64,000 nt of DNA from Macrobrachium rosenbergii (Eukaryota > Arthropoda > Malacostraca > Decapoda > Palaemonidae), in NCBI RefSeq assembly GCF_040412425.1, contig NC_089762.1, positions 18,163,712-18,227,711 of the forward strand. Reading direction: 5' to 3'. This document shows positions 1 to 17,139 of this stretch, piece by piece. Position 1 is the stretch's first letter. Each line of letters opens with the position of its first letter. The position numbers and the translations under genes are program-made. The notes below the pieces were generated by a model. It did not search any database. It saw only the letters and a list, made by a program, of their open reading frames with translations, and was not told the DNA's origin.

Positions 1-628
1 CCCATATTGGTACATTTATGAAGGCTCATCTCTCCAGTATAAGGCAAAGTGCCAGGAATCTGAGGGGTTTAACAGTCGTGTAGTTCTTTTTCTTTTTCTA
101 AACGTTTTCCTTTTCCAGGCACAGATCTCACCTAGATCAGACTTTGTTATTAACTTGTCTTGTAAGTGGTTCAACTGTGTTTTATAACTGAGGATCCTTG
201 GCGCCCTCAGCACAACCTCGACCTCTTAATTGCGCTAATTCACAAATTAATCGCATACATTCTCCATTGCAGAGAGGAGTTCTATCGCTGTGGACCCTCT
301 GCTTCGATTGTATTTTCATTGCCATGGAAAACCCGTTGCAATTCAGTCAGCGGTGCCCTTGAAATGGAATCCCAGGCACCTCAGTTAACATCATTTCCCT
401 CATATTTTGTGCTCCGGTAGGACCCCATTTACCTGTCTTAATCCTCCCTATCTTCTGATTGTTTTATTGTAAATATATGTGTTTTTAGTTAACCTAATAG
501 TTTATCTTCAAAACCCCTTTCCAGTAAGGCCTTCAGCTTATTTTTCTCTTGTTATGCTTTATCAGTCCAGTTAACTAGTCAGATCAGCGTTCTCCTTGTG
601 GTAAGTTTGCTCCCTCCTAGACTTTGAA
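1..628. other. unannotated stretch, nothing recognised
   Basis: I see no gene or repeat here. A short open frame at 166-420 on the plus strand (84 codons) is preceded by a pyrimidine-rich run ending in CAG near 271, which resembles a splice acceptor, but the translated sequence matches no family I know and is likely chance. Confidence 0.5.
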
Positions 629-840
<212 letters not shown>

Positions 841-844
841 AATA

Positions 845-3800
845 CATTTTTTCAGCAGTTTAAACATATATCTGCTTAGTCAATATTTTTTTCAGTTTGA
901 TTCCAGTTTTGCTGTCTACTGAATATTTTTCTTATACTAAGGCACTCTAGTATCAAATGACTACTTCTTATCTGTCTGATTCTCTTCTTGCCATCTTTAC
1001 CTCTTACTCCAAATTAGAGCGGTACATAACATTTTTATTTTTTATAACTAGAGTTTGATATCATGTAGGCATCGCTTCTATAAGTATAGAGCATTGTAAG
1101 GAAAATGCATACAGCAGCAGCCTTACATTTCACTTAAAATAAATCCAATGTACTATATTTTGCTCGGTCGATACTTTTTAATGGATTTCAGAGGTGGAGA
1201 ATGGTGTTGTAGAGGCTGTTTAACCACTAACTGGGAGTGCCAATTGCCTGCCGAAACATGTGTGGCTCTAATTCATCGCGATACGACATAAGACATGATA
1301 GATTCACATGTAGGTCATGAATCAGGGCCCAGTATTTCCCTTATGAAAACTCAAAGGCCTTGGGAATCTGTGAATGAATGCAATGTTTTTTATTACCATT
1401 TCGTTCATTCATATTCACTCCCGAACCCGCAAGCAAATACGTGCGCATACTTCATGTGAACATTGAAACGTTTATCATCGTAGAATGATAAACTGATTTG
1501 TATGACTTTTTTTGTTTGTTGTATGAGTCGTGTTGTTAGTTACGTTACGACTGCAAAATTGCAATCTCAGACTCATAACCTGTAACTATCATATGTCTGA
1601 TTGCTTTAAATACAGTACAAGACTTGTTAATGAAAGCATACTCTACATCTTTCTCAATTTAGTGGTTCCGTATACGTCTGAATCAGTTTACGATGAAGCT
1701 CAAATATGTTTCTTTCATTGTTCTTTGAGCCACTGAGCACTGTGGACCTGGCTATGTTAGAATTATAAAAAGATTTTTATGTTTATGTGTACTTGCGTTT
1801 CCAGATATTTACCACAAACATGCAACAATTTTTTACGAATAACTTGCACCAAAAGGAATTACGCAAGGTTATTGTAGTATACAAACCCATGCGTTTTAGG
1901 ATAGTACAAGGTTGACATCAAACATATCCATCAAGCTTTCAAGAGAGAGAGAGAGAGAATTGATTCCAATGTAAATCATTCTTTTGAATATGGTAACGTA
2001 CTTAGGATAGAAATCAATCCATTTTCATTATAACAAATGAGTACTAAGTTTGTAACACGTGCTTTTGAGATAGGTTGTCACAAGTTTTACACATTAAGAG
2101 TTAATTTTTATTTTAATACGTATCCATTTCGAATTCAAGTTGTGTACTTCAAAACGAAACCAACCCAACTCCACCATAATAGCTGGGTATGAAGTTTTGG
2201 ACACGTAGCTATAGATCAGTGTGCACTATAGTTTGTTACCAACTTTATGTGACGTTCATATACCTTCAGATATCAAGTCACAAATAGCCCATTAACGTAG
2301 ATTTCATTACACACTGAAAATAACTATCATCCAGAGAAAGTGATACATAGCAGAATTCGAACTAATACCTTTTTTGGGTTGTACTAGGGCGACGGTGCAC
2401 TGATATAGTCACCTGTCAAGAGAGATTAGAACTGATTTCAATTCTCTTCCGTTTATTATAGGTAAAGATAGCCTTGTGACAAGACGGGTTCGTGCTCCTA
2501 GAGCTGGTCATGAAATTTCTTTTATATTTTCCATATTCCTATCGAATATAGGTTCTTACTGAAAAGGTTTAAAGGTCGCTAATGAGCAACAAAGGCAAAG
2601 GACAGGTTATTGCTTGAAGAGCGAACATACAAAAATGATCGACGCCCAGGCTCTCTCTCCACTCACATGAACCCTATAGGAGCAAGGCAGTTGTATTGTA
2701 TAACAGGCGCTTTCACAAAATATAAAGCTCTTCTTTTAAATACATGTTCTTTACTAGGACATTTATTATTGCATGATAAAAGAGAGCAAACCTAAATATA
2801 ATTTTCATGTAACAGAATCTGTATTCGAGGAATCCCTGTTACTTACAAATAAGGACAGGTATAGTGCTCCAATGACAGTGTACAGTACAGTGTTTTAAAA
2901 AATTTAGATTATGCTGCAAGGGAAATTGTCAGTGTCCTGAGCTGTAACTTTGTCCAACCTTTAGCGTTTTGGCACTACCGAATAATGGCAACAGAAGTGT
3001 TAACTTACAGCCATAGTAAATTTCTTCTAGGATACCCTGATATATATTTCACTGAATCCAAAGATGTGTTTGAGGTAAAGATTACGATATTCCAAGAAAC
3101 ATGAAGAGTCCCCAGTAGCTGGAGAGAGTGGCGTTGAAAGCAAGAGGATGACGTTTTTAGAGATACTTTGGTTGTGTGATTGGAAAGGTTGAGGAAAATT
3201 TTGGTGAAAAGCTTGGGAAAGGTCGGTGGAAGGAAGGCAAGAGGAATAAAGATAGAGAGTTTCAAATTGATGACTCCAGAGGAAATTGGGAATAGGGTCA
3301 TGTAAAGAAACAGATGATTCGAAGAAGTTGTTGTGGACATGCCAGCATAACTAAAATTATACAGGAGCTGCATTTTATAACAAAACAAGATAACATAGAG
3401 TCAACTCAGCATCCTGCTTATGGAATTTATCTTATCTATAAACTTCCCCTCCGATTTTTCTTTATCTGTTGCTAATGATGGTGCAGTATCTATGCCCTTC
3501 CATATAACAAGCAGTGTTCCCAATGTTCAGAAATTAGTGAAAGATTCATTCCTTTATATTTCTTCTACTTTTACCCTAGAGGCCTCTTATATTGTTCTCC
3601 CTTAATCTCGAATAGTTTTTTACCTGTTAACTGTAATTTGTGCTCTTAGTAAAAGTGAGTCAGATTTAATGCTACAAGACACATCTTCTGCCTGTTCTTT
3701 TCATGCGGTCCAGTAATTATTTAAGAGAAAGAAAATATCATTGAACCTCCCTCTTCTAGCAACATGTTACATGTTTAAGTTGCTTAACACTTACTTGGGT

Positions 3801-5500
3801 GAGGACACATAGTCCAAATTGTTAAGTATTCTGAAAAAATAACTATATTATTTACAAGTCGTAAGTGCTTTTCTCCATTCAAGTTTTTAGAAATTTCATT
3901 TAGAATTACTCTTCTCTGTCCGCTTCTACTTATCTTCACAATAGTAACGAATGCAGGGAAGTTTATTTGATAAACACACCCTGCCCTTACCACTAGTCTT
4001 GATCTTCTTTGTGTAACAATAGGACGGATTCTGTTTCCCTGCTGTAGGTGACATTTAGTATTGATCTCAAGAACGGTTCATCCTCATGTCAGGTACTTAA
4101 CAAAATCCATTAGACCACGTTCACCCACGTGTACTTTGGAAAGATCATTGATCGTTGGATTGCAAAGTTCCGTAACCGTTTCCATTTCTAGCACATGGTC
4201 TGGATGGATGAGGGCATGCAGTAGCCCGCTTTGATGGACGTTGCTATTTAAAAAGTTGATAAACCAAGTCCATCCTTGGGATTTTCAATGATCTGCAATT
4301 TATTGGTTGGCGACTCAGTACATGGATCTGGTGCAGATGTATAAATTAATGTAAATGAGTAAAATAAAGCATTATTGAGAGCGGTTTTACGAAAAAGTTT
4401 GTAGACTCTAGAGGCAGCGTCTCGTAGCAAGTACAGATTTCATATCTATACTGATGGTGAGGAAGAGAACTGTGAGGCACGCAGAATGAGTCAGGGAACC
4501 TCTCTTCCATTACTTTGTATTGGAAAAACTAGGTGTCCCTCGAAGATGAATTTATTTAGATAGCCACGATGTTTGATGGCTTATAATCAGGAAAATTTTC
4601 TTTACTATGACTAGTAATACCAACCCTCTCGCAAATAGCAGTTTTGCTCTTTTTCTGTTTAGGGAGAAACCATTGTGTTCTAGCATCAGTCGCTATCTTA
4701 CATAAAATAGTATTCTTACAACCAACCTTCGAGAACCAAACTTCCTTTTGGTCACATCAGCACTACATGAATATTTTTTTTTATTTGCCAAGAATATTAT
4801 GTCAGTGGGAGTTTTCATTCTTTTAAATTTCTGGAGCGTTCTGTATGTCACAATATTTGTAGGGTACTAGTACCATACGTCTTTCAGTCACTTATTGCAA
4901 AAGTGATGGACAGTCTACTTGGCAGTTACAAGCCAACGATCGGCACTTTTGAGGGAAGTAATACCTATGTATAGTTTCCAACCAACAACATGTGTAATTA
5001 AAATCCTTAAAATAAAAGCATGATAAACTAGTGCTGGTAAAATTGAAATGTAAATCATTTCTAGGATCGAATCTTCCTTTAATGACTTTCCCGGTAAGCA
5101 ATAGTTAACACTTTTAGCTTAGGCTTGGCCTCGATCATTTTGGCTACAGTTACACAGACGGGTATCAATTTTCTCGTAAGCATAGCGGTCTTACTGACGT
5201 TATGACATACCTTTTGATGCTCTATTGGTGGCATGACATCACAAAAAGGTTAAAAATCATCGGTGTCAGAGATTTAGTCAGGCTTTAACATAAATTTGAA
5301 TTGCCGTACTGCGTTGCCTCAGTACATTTTAAAACTTCCCAACAACTGTTTATGCGGACACGATTTCAGTTTTTATTTATTTATTTATTTATTTATATTT
5401 TCACCTGTGTTATTTTTCATTGTGTATTTCTCTTTTATCACAAAAGAATATTCTGTTCTTTGAAAACTGTGTTCGCTAGTAAATGGTTTATTTTTTGTTC
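845..5500. other. AT-rich stretch without a recognised gene
   Basis: About 4.7 kb with only short open frames on either strand. The longest is 127 codons on the minus strand (3005-3388). It is Ser/Thr/Leu-rich and shows no motif I recognise. There are a few short simple runs, such as GA at 1942-1958 and ATTT near 5370-5395. No SINE, LTR or transposase signature was seen. Confidence 0.5.
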
Positions 5501-5506
5501 AAAATA

Positions 5507-5571
<65 letters not shown>

Positions 5572-5589
5572 GATTAATAATAATAATTA
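5501..5589. repeat. (AAT)n trinucleotide microsatellite
   Basis: A near-perfect AAT/ATA trinucleotide run, interrupted once near 5571 by AGATTAAT. It has no coding potential. Confidence 0.97.
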
Positions 5590-5711
5590 AAGGAAAACGG
5601 CAGAATTAAAGTGATGAATTATTTAGCAATGCCCTGAACCCCACCACCTCGAAAAGGTCATAGCCCTGAAAATGCTGAGATGTGCTGAAAAGTAAAGGTT
5701 ATTCCGATAAT

Positions 5712-5741
5712 ACTATCTATCTATCTATCTATCTATCTATC
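5712..5741. repeat. (CTAT)n tetranucleotide microsatellite
   Basis: About seven perfect CTAT units. Confidence 0.95.
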
Positions 5742-6099
5742 ATCCTAAGAAAATAAATAGATAATGCGGTCGTATTCACCTTACGAAGGGCATTTCCTCT
5801 CCTCCTCTTCTTATTCCTGGATCCAGTCTCGGTGCCCTTACAGCCACTCTGACGCAGATCAAGTCTTCAGTACACGGAGAAGGCGTGAATGTATGGGCGT
5901 TGGTGTCTGGATTATGGGCGTATTGAGATGCTGGGGCGTGACACTCAGAGATCATTTGCTCGCCTGCTAATGATATTCTTTTCACAGGCCAGGTAATAAA
6001 GCTAAGTGAAGATCCATTGATCTGTTTATAAATATTCATTGAAGCAATCATGAGCTCCAAGGAGGAATGTACAGCAATGAACTATTGTGAGGGTTTTGC

Positions 6100-6102
<3 letters not shown>

Positions 6103-6166
<64 letters not shown>
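6103..6166. repeat. (CT)n microsatellite
   Basis: An uninterrupted CT run of about 64 bases. Confidence 0.97.
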
Positions 6167-6169
<3 letters not shown>

Positions 6170-6671
6170 AACCTAGGAGGTCTCCCGGATTCATGCAGTC
6201 TTTCATAATGGAGCCTGTGTTCCTGTTGATTAGTGATTCTCTATTACGTCCATCAGATGTCTTACAGTTTTCTGACCGGGATAGATATTCAGCAAATTCC
6301 TGTCCTATTCTTTAATCTCAATCATATGATAATTTCTGACATCACTATAAATACGCTAGACTTCAAATATATACATTATATAAGGACTAAAATTATGTTA
6401 TACTGAGCTGCCACGTCTGATGAATCTGAAAAGTTCCTTAAAGCGCCGTGCTTAACCTTGCGTTTGATGAGGCTTATAATTCTTAGGTGACGTTAGTTGG
6501 CCGAAGTTAATGAGCGATAACCTGTAATTTCAGATCGAGATTTGTTTCCCCAATAAGTCCTTGATTTATAAAGTATAGAAAGAGAGAGGAAGAGAGAAGA
6601 TCTCATGAATTTTTCACCTTTATATGATGATGAACGATTTGACGGAATAATGATAACTCGCTATTGATATT

Positions 6672-6676
<5 letters not shown>

Positions 6677-6749
<73 letters not shown>
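6677..6749. repeat. (CT)n microsatellite
   Basis: An uninterrupted CT run of about 73 bases. The Arg-Glu open frame on the minus strand across it is a repeat artefact. Confidence 0.97.
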
Positions 6750-6751
<2 letters not shown>

Positions 6752-9700
6752 CGATAGGTAAGCTCTCCGAATAAAGTATTCAGCAAAACAAAACAAAATC
6801 ATCACCAGTTTGAAAGTGTACTTATCAGCAACGAAGCTTTTGTAACTTGAAAAGTTTCAACTCTTCTTTCTGTGTGTTATCAATATAAAGAGTAATACTG
6901 AACGGATATATATTTAATGATCTTTTAACTTACGGTACATTTTTTTAACCAATAATGAATCGAAATGATACCCTTTTGATATGATTTATGAATCTAAAAT
7001 GGTTTAGCCAATTTAGGCCGTATGCAGGACAGAGTTGAGACAATAGTGGTGAATTTTACAGAAAATCTCTTTATGCTGCACGTTTTCTGAGAAATATAAG
7101 TTATGAAAGTGTAGAAAACAACTGTCCTCTATCAATAAGATTTATTTGTAACTTTATTTTGGACTAGTTGTTATATAAAGAAGTGTAGGTTGGAATAGTC
7201 CAATATGAAAACTTTCAAATTACCAAGCTGCTTAGGCGCACGAATTATATGATCTTTTGTGTATATTTCATTACAAATTTTTTGACACTCAGGACTTCAT
7301 ATCTTTTAGAAAACATTACAAAATGCTCTGTTAATACCTAATTTTCTTAATGTTATCAAGAGGTTGATTTATTTCTTTTTATTGTTTTAGTCGATTATCT
7401 TTTATATAAGCTAACAAATGTGAGGATAGCTATTTTATATTCTCATAAGCTACAGCGGATATTGGCATATGATAACCATTCGACTACATCGAAAAGTATT
7501 GTTATTTTTATTAGCTTGAACAAAGCATCCATCACCACGGTATTACAAGAGAAGGCCAAGAATGAAAGTCTGGACCTTACGGACGCCACGTACCGGCCTG
7601 TAGCTCTGACCAAGGTGCTTTACATCCACAGGAGAGGCTGGCCTCAGGTTGGACGGCAGTAAGTCTTAACGTAGGGCTTATTACCCGCAGACAATCGCTG
7701 GTGCCCAGAAAACCTGAATATACACAATGGTTTGAGTCTCCTGTTTTCCCCTTTTCGGATTTTGATTAAACTTCATGTGCTTTTCCAGGCATAATGTAAA
7801 TTTAAACGTCCAGATTTAATTTCTCTCTGTTTTATATGTTTTGTATCCACAAATATTTATAACTGCTTGTTGTCAAGATCAAAGTTCATTTTAAAAGTCA
7901 GTTTTGACCGGTAGGTACCTTGGTGGTTGATTAATATTTCCTCCCTGTATTTTTTTGTCCTTACCTATTTTTCAAGTCACATAGTTCAGTATATCTGAAA
8001 GGTTAAAATTTTAGTGCTCTTTCATCTAAAAATCAGAAACTAGGATAGTTGGCGCTCTCTGGTCATCTGAATTCAGAATTCATCATTATTGAGGTGTGAG
8101 AGCAAAACGGCAGAATTTCAAGGGTTGTATATATCACCTGTACAATATACCAAACAAAAATACTTTGCGTGTTAACTCCCTTATTACCTTTTTTTCTTTT
8201 CTTTTAGGCAAACAAACTAAATATTTTTTTCTATAATCTCAAAAAGTTTTTAATGTGATACGTTGAAATTCTAAATGCAGGGGCATTATGCATTGGTGTT
8301 GAATGGTAGTGTGTGTCTCTCTTAACAGATACAATTGAAATCTAGTCACAAAGAAACATTATGTATCAATGAATAATTGAGGTTTTCTAATTGTGAAATT
8401 TCTCATACTAAAGTACTTTCAGTGAAGCATATGAATCTTATTCATTTCCTTTTCACGGTTAATTAAAGAGCTTCATTGTAAGCTGCTGATCGTGTAGAAC
8501 TTTTACTTGACAAAGATTCATGAGTTCGAGAGTGAAACTGACACTCAGTCTTGTAGTGCAGTGTTACTGCACGGCTAATCATTTAGTCACTCTATCACAA
8601 TGCTGAACATTAGTAATCACTTTCCCTACAAGGCTAGTCATCAATAATGTTCCTCATTGTCTCTCCCTGTGTATTTTCATTAGAATATATAATACAAATC
8701 ATGAAACTGCATTTCCTATCAATGCCATCCTGAAGGATATTACCAAAAGGAACCACTAAGAAATAGCTTTTTTTTTCTAATAAAAGAACGGCATTCTTCC
8801 TTTTTTAATTCTCTTGAAAGTTTTAGCTTGCGCGATTTTGTCACGTTTTATGTAAGTGCTTAGATTAATATAGTTATTTTTAGTTACTACTGTTTCCTAT
8901 GTTAGATGCTGTTTCCTATGTTGCTGTCTCTTGATATAGACTATGAAAGTGTGTGGTTTTTATGAACGTTAATTATCTCACTTATTATTTATTACATTCG
9001 CTTGGGAATCACGGCCTAGTGGGGAGTGACGTTATTTCCTATAATTACCGCTAGATCTCGTAGTGTATGGAAAAGGAACGGAGGAAGTGATCAAGCATTA
9101 TCAGTAGTGATATGGGCTGTAGTTGCTGACAGATCTTGATTTAATATCTGTGATGAAAGCCGAACAATCTTTAAAATCAACGGATCACTTACTTTTGGAA
9201 TACACTAATTTTATGGAAGTAAGTTTATTTTTTTTTTTCCTTAGAAGAGATTTCAGCTGCTCAAAAAATACATACATTTCCTTCACCAGTTTCAGTCTTT
9301 TTCGGAATACGAAACTGTTTTTGCTTGTGTAGGATTCAACTGGAGGCGCCATCTTGACCGCTTCAAAATCGTCATGTTTTTACTTATTAACAACTGAAAA
9401 CCCGTACGAAAATGCTATTCTGGTCATTTTACCAGTTTTTAGAGCCTCATTTTCAAACCAAATGATTTCTCTGGGTGCTAAGCCCGGTGACTGGAGGCCC
9501 TCTTTTACTGATCAGAGTACAAGCCGAAGCGACATTCTGGCCACGGACGTGGACCAGAGGGAGATTCCTAATGTTTCTGTAGATGTTCTCTGATATACAA
9601 TTTGACCTTTAGAGAGTGAATGGTTGTTAGCTCAAAAGATGAAGGCTCATTCATCATTCAAGAATGGCCGTGGGTAAGCGACAGATCAAACGATGATTTA

Positions 9701-10168
9701 AAGCTAGAAAATGGCTAAAAAATGTCAGGGATGTCGGGTCATTTGTGTTAGTGGTCATAGTCATTGCCTGCGATTATTCACGCAAGTACCGTGCAAGTGA
9801 TGAGTCATGTTGATAATGTCAATGATGAAGGAGATCTTTATCATTTGTGATCGCGCCCTTCTCCAAACGCCTTCGCTGGGCAAACCCCGCCTCGGGGAGT
9901 CTCTCTCATGAGTTACTCTCCCTGATGAAGATGAATATTCTGGGAAGTTACCATTTACCAAAAGAAGCGGGTGATCGGTGAGAGGATATTGTGGGATACG
10001 TAATTTATCAAAACAGTGTATAAATTAACCATGAAAATTTAATATATAAAATTTTAAGTTTATTTTATACATTACTTTGAGAAATTACATATCTCGCAAT
10101 ATCACAGCACCGTTCACCGTTTCTTTTCTTAAATGGGAGATATGTATAATGTGTATATATACATACAT
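6750..10168. other. AT-rich stretch without a recognised gene
   Basis: About 3.4 kb with only short ORFs (80 codons at 7420-7662 plus, 79 at 9354-9593 plus). Neither shows a recognisable domain. The part at 9830-9910 is locally more GC-rich. No repeat family was recognised. Confidence 0.5.
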
Positions 10169-11359
10169 TGTCACGAAGTGATCAAGTACCTGGTTATTAC
10201 ACAAATAATAAGACCAAAAAGTTTATCTCACTTCAGCCAGACACTTGAAACCTCATAACAAATATATTAAGACTGAATACTCTAAAGGTACAGTGATCCC
10301 TTAAAACTTGCTTAACACTTAAAAATTCAATCTAAATTTATCAAGTTATGGGTGAGGTAACAACTGATAAGCTATAAACAGACTAGGGGAAAAAGGGCAT
10401 CACTCCAACAAATACTGTAATTGTTTCCCTGGTTCTACTTCACTTTGATAAAGGAGAACTAGACAGACATACCACTTACCTTGAACACACACACCAATAT
10501 TTCTAATCACTTGTGGTCAAAATGAAACACTGTGCTTTTAAAATTTTAAACAGACAAATTTATTTTTAAGTGCAAAAGTTGTAAGCAGACTTCACAATCT
10601 CAAAAAGATTTACTATTACTTGACAACAGTGTAAGATTTAAGTATTTTTTAACCAAAATTAATTCACAAAACTTTAATTTATCATGGAATCAATTTAATT
10701 AAGTAAAATTCAAACCATTAACTCTCACTCAAGTTTTAGATATAAGTCTGAACATCTGCAATTAGCCCAAGTGTTCATCAAAACATTAATAAATGGAATC
10801 AACTCAAGTATGCCCTGAAATCTCAATAATGCAAATTAACACCAACAGAACGCTAAGTAATCACCAACACAAAACTTTGGGTAACACTGTGAAATTATAA
10901 ACGCATAATCTTGTGAGAGTAATATGAAAACACAGACATATAAGAACGAAATATACAAAAAATGGAAATATACCAACAGCAATTTCACTAAGACAAAATA
11001 TGATTAAAGGTTGTATCAATCCCTCAAAGATTACCTTCACTTTTTAAAAATGCTAAATTCATGTCTTTCTACAACTTCCTCAACGACAACACTTCAGTTT
11101 TCAACATAATTACAATACAAGCAAATAAGCACATTACCTTACTCCTTTTGTAATATATAAAATACACTTTCTTTCTCTGGTTGAAGAACACAAATATTTT
11201 GGAACCATACTCAAAATGACAACAGCAACCTCAGACTTCATAGAAGTCTAAAACTTCCCGCAGCAACCGGTCAGAGAGGTGGACACTTTGCTATCCGTAG
11301 ACACCGGGATTACGTATGTAATCAACGGATAGGTTTGCTGAAAGCAAATGGGTGTTACA
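10169..11359 (-). repeat. possible solo LTR (about 1.19 kb)
   Basis: The plus strand starts TGTCACGAAG and ends GGTGTTACA, so either strand reads TG...CA as LTRs do. Read on the minus strand it begins TGTAACACCC, has a TATA-like run near 11150-11165 and an AATAAA near 10560, in the order expected for a promoter and polyadenylation signal. Against this, the 5-bp flanks (TACAT left, GACTA right) do not match, no primer-binding site or polypurine tract is adjacent, and there is no second copy in the window. The block is strikingly A-rich on the plus strand compared with its flanks. It could equally be another interspersed repeat. Confidence 0.3.
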
Positions 11360-15508
<4,149 letters not shown>

Positions 15509-15780
15509 ATCAAATGGTCCTGTGGATGAAGTATATAATAAGTCCTCACGTGAAAATGAAAGGAATTATATTTCAACTTTTATTCCAAAGTCATCTTCAT
15601 ACTGAACAGAGTTTAGAGAATAACATATACAAGAAAGCAATATGGGTCACAGATAACAATAAATAAAATGAGTCAACAAGCCATTTAAGTATGTAAACAA
15701 CATTCATTCAAAAAACAAAAACATACTTAGTGGAAATATGTAATTACTACAAATGCCAGTTTTATCTGTTTGTAAAAAAT

Positions 15781-16615
15781 CTAACAGCTTGTTTTACTCT
15801 TTGCATCCTTAAGAATAAAGCTTTTTAACAATTCGTCCATCTTAAAAAGACCATCGCTCAAATTCATATTACTAAAAGAACTAATGAGGCATCCTTCGAC
15901 CAACAATCTGTCATGCAACGAGGAACTCCTAAAAACAACTACAGCTGAATTCCAATCTATTGGGTGCCCAAGTCTCTTACGTGACAAAAATGGCGCTTGA
16001 GCTGGTAACACATTATATTTATGCTGTGTGACTCTCTTACTTAGTTCCTTACCAGATTGTCCAATATAAGGTAAATTACAAGTTGAGCAATCAATTTTGT
16101 ACACCCCTCCTGCTGGCATTTCTGGTTTGTTACAAAACAACAAATTCTTGATAGACGAAGTATTACTAAAAACAACATTTATTTTCAGACATTTCAGGCT
16201 ACGTACAATCGATAAAAATTCACATCGGTATGGCAAAACTAAAATATTTTCAGTGTCATAATTCCTTGACCTTTCATGACTATAAAATGTTTTTGGCACT
16301 TTGGAGGCAACCATCGATAAAATAAAGATAACATAATTCTTCTGCAATTGCATAGATGTAATTTCCTCTGCTAAAAATTCAGGATCACAAATTCTGTATG
16401 CTAAAAACATCCCTGAGAAGACTGATCGTTTTATCTTGGGGTGATGGCTGGAAATATAGAATGAAAGCATTTACTATATTTGAATTTAAATCCGTTGTCG
16501 GTTCTCATAACGACTGTGTCAAGAAATGGTAGAGTTTTATTCTGTTCTGCTTCCAACTTGAACTATGGAACCAGGCCATTCAAAATTTTCTAAAAACTCG
16601 TAGGGTATATCCAAA
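15781..16615 (-). pseudogene. Penelope-like RT C-terminus plus GIY-YIG endonuclease
   Basis: The open frame from 16470 down to 15781 (229 codons) holds a GIY-YIG nuclease. GVYKIDC at residues 122-128, CxxC at 128-131 followed by YIG at 135-137, Arg146, His150 and Glu192 fit the family signature, including the CxxC zinc-binding feature typical of Penelope-type GIY-YIG domains. Residues 9-30 (HPKIKR, then a tract ending RICDP) resemble the RT thumb. Immediately upstream, in another frame at about 16480-16560, the minus strand reads LPFLDTVV...FKYSKCF, a late RT block, so a frameshift separates the two. In intact elements this enzyme nicks the target site and primes cDNA synthesis. Here only the C-terminal part remains. 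Upstream RT core is absent and 16616 onward is unrelated or inverted sequence. Confidence 0.85.
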
Positions 16616-16632
16616 GGCCACCGGCATATTAT

Positions 16633-17080
16633 GTCACGTAAGAGACTTTGGGCACCCAATAGATTGGAATTCAGCTGTAGTTGTTTTTAGGAGTTCCTCG
16701 TTGCATGACAGATTGTTGGTCGAAGGATGCCTGTAATATGAATTTGAGCGATGGTCTTTAAGATGGACGAATTGTTAAAAAGCTTTATTCTTAAGATGCA
16801 AGAGTAAAACAAGCTGTTAGATTTTTTTTACAAACAGATAGTTTTGTACTGGCATTTGTAGTAATTACATATTTCCACTAAGTATGTTTTTTGTTTTTTG
16901 AATGAATGTTGTTTACATACTTAAATGGCTTGTTGACTCATTTTATTTTATTGTTATCTGTGACCCATATTGCTTTCTTGTATATGTTATTCTCTAAACT
17001 CCGTTCAGTACCCTGAAGATGACTTTGGAATAAAAGTTGAAAGTCTTGGTACCAATTCCTTTCATTTTCACGTGAGGACT

Positions 17081-17085
<5 letters not shown>
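16633..17085 (+). repeat. inverted partial copy of the Penelope-like 3' end
   Basis: This segment is the reverse complement of 15537-15985 with scattered substitutions and a short deletion of about 14 bases near 16731-16740 (GGATGCCTGTAATATG against GGATGCCTCATTAG...). It encodes the last part of the GIY-YIG domain on the plus strand, frameshifted, and the same 3' tail ending CACGTGAGGACTTAT against the TA tract. It is non-coding now. Confidence 0.85.

Positions 17086-17136
<51 letters not shown>
17083..17136. repeat. (TA)n microsatellite, right flank of the Penelope-like fragment
   Basis: A TA run of about 54 bases directly abutting the inverted Penelope copy and followed by TTGTATCAA. Confidence 0.97.

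Positions 17137-17139
<3 letters not shown>

Larger units (their letters stand above)
15537..17085 (-). mobile_element. Penelope-like retroelement fragment with inverted partial copy
   Basis: The minus strand carries the 3' part of a Penelope-like element: the end of the reverse transcriptase, a linker and a GIY-YIG endonuclease. About 450 bases of its 3' end (15537-15985) reappear in inverted orientation at 16633-17085, so the fragment is bounded by inverted repeats, and each side is capped by a (TA)n tract. Penelope-like elements are known for terminal partial copies in direct or inverted orientation, which fits. The 5' part of the RT is missing, so the element is dead. The 3' untranslated part contains the shared string CCAAAGTCATCTTCA (left) and its complement (right). 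Confidence 0.85.

Noticed and set aside
166..420. Candidate exon after a splice-acceptor-like CAG
   Set aside because: A pyrimidine run before AG is common in AT-rich DNA, and the peptide shows no recognisable domain.
4080..4180. tRNA-like segment on the minus strand (GTGGTCTAATGGA...)
   Set aside because: The A-box resemblance is fair, but no convincing B box follows. Could be a decayed SINE, not supportable.
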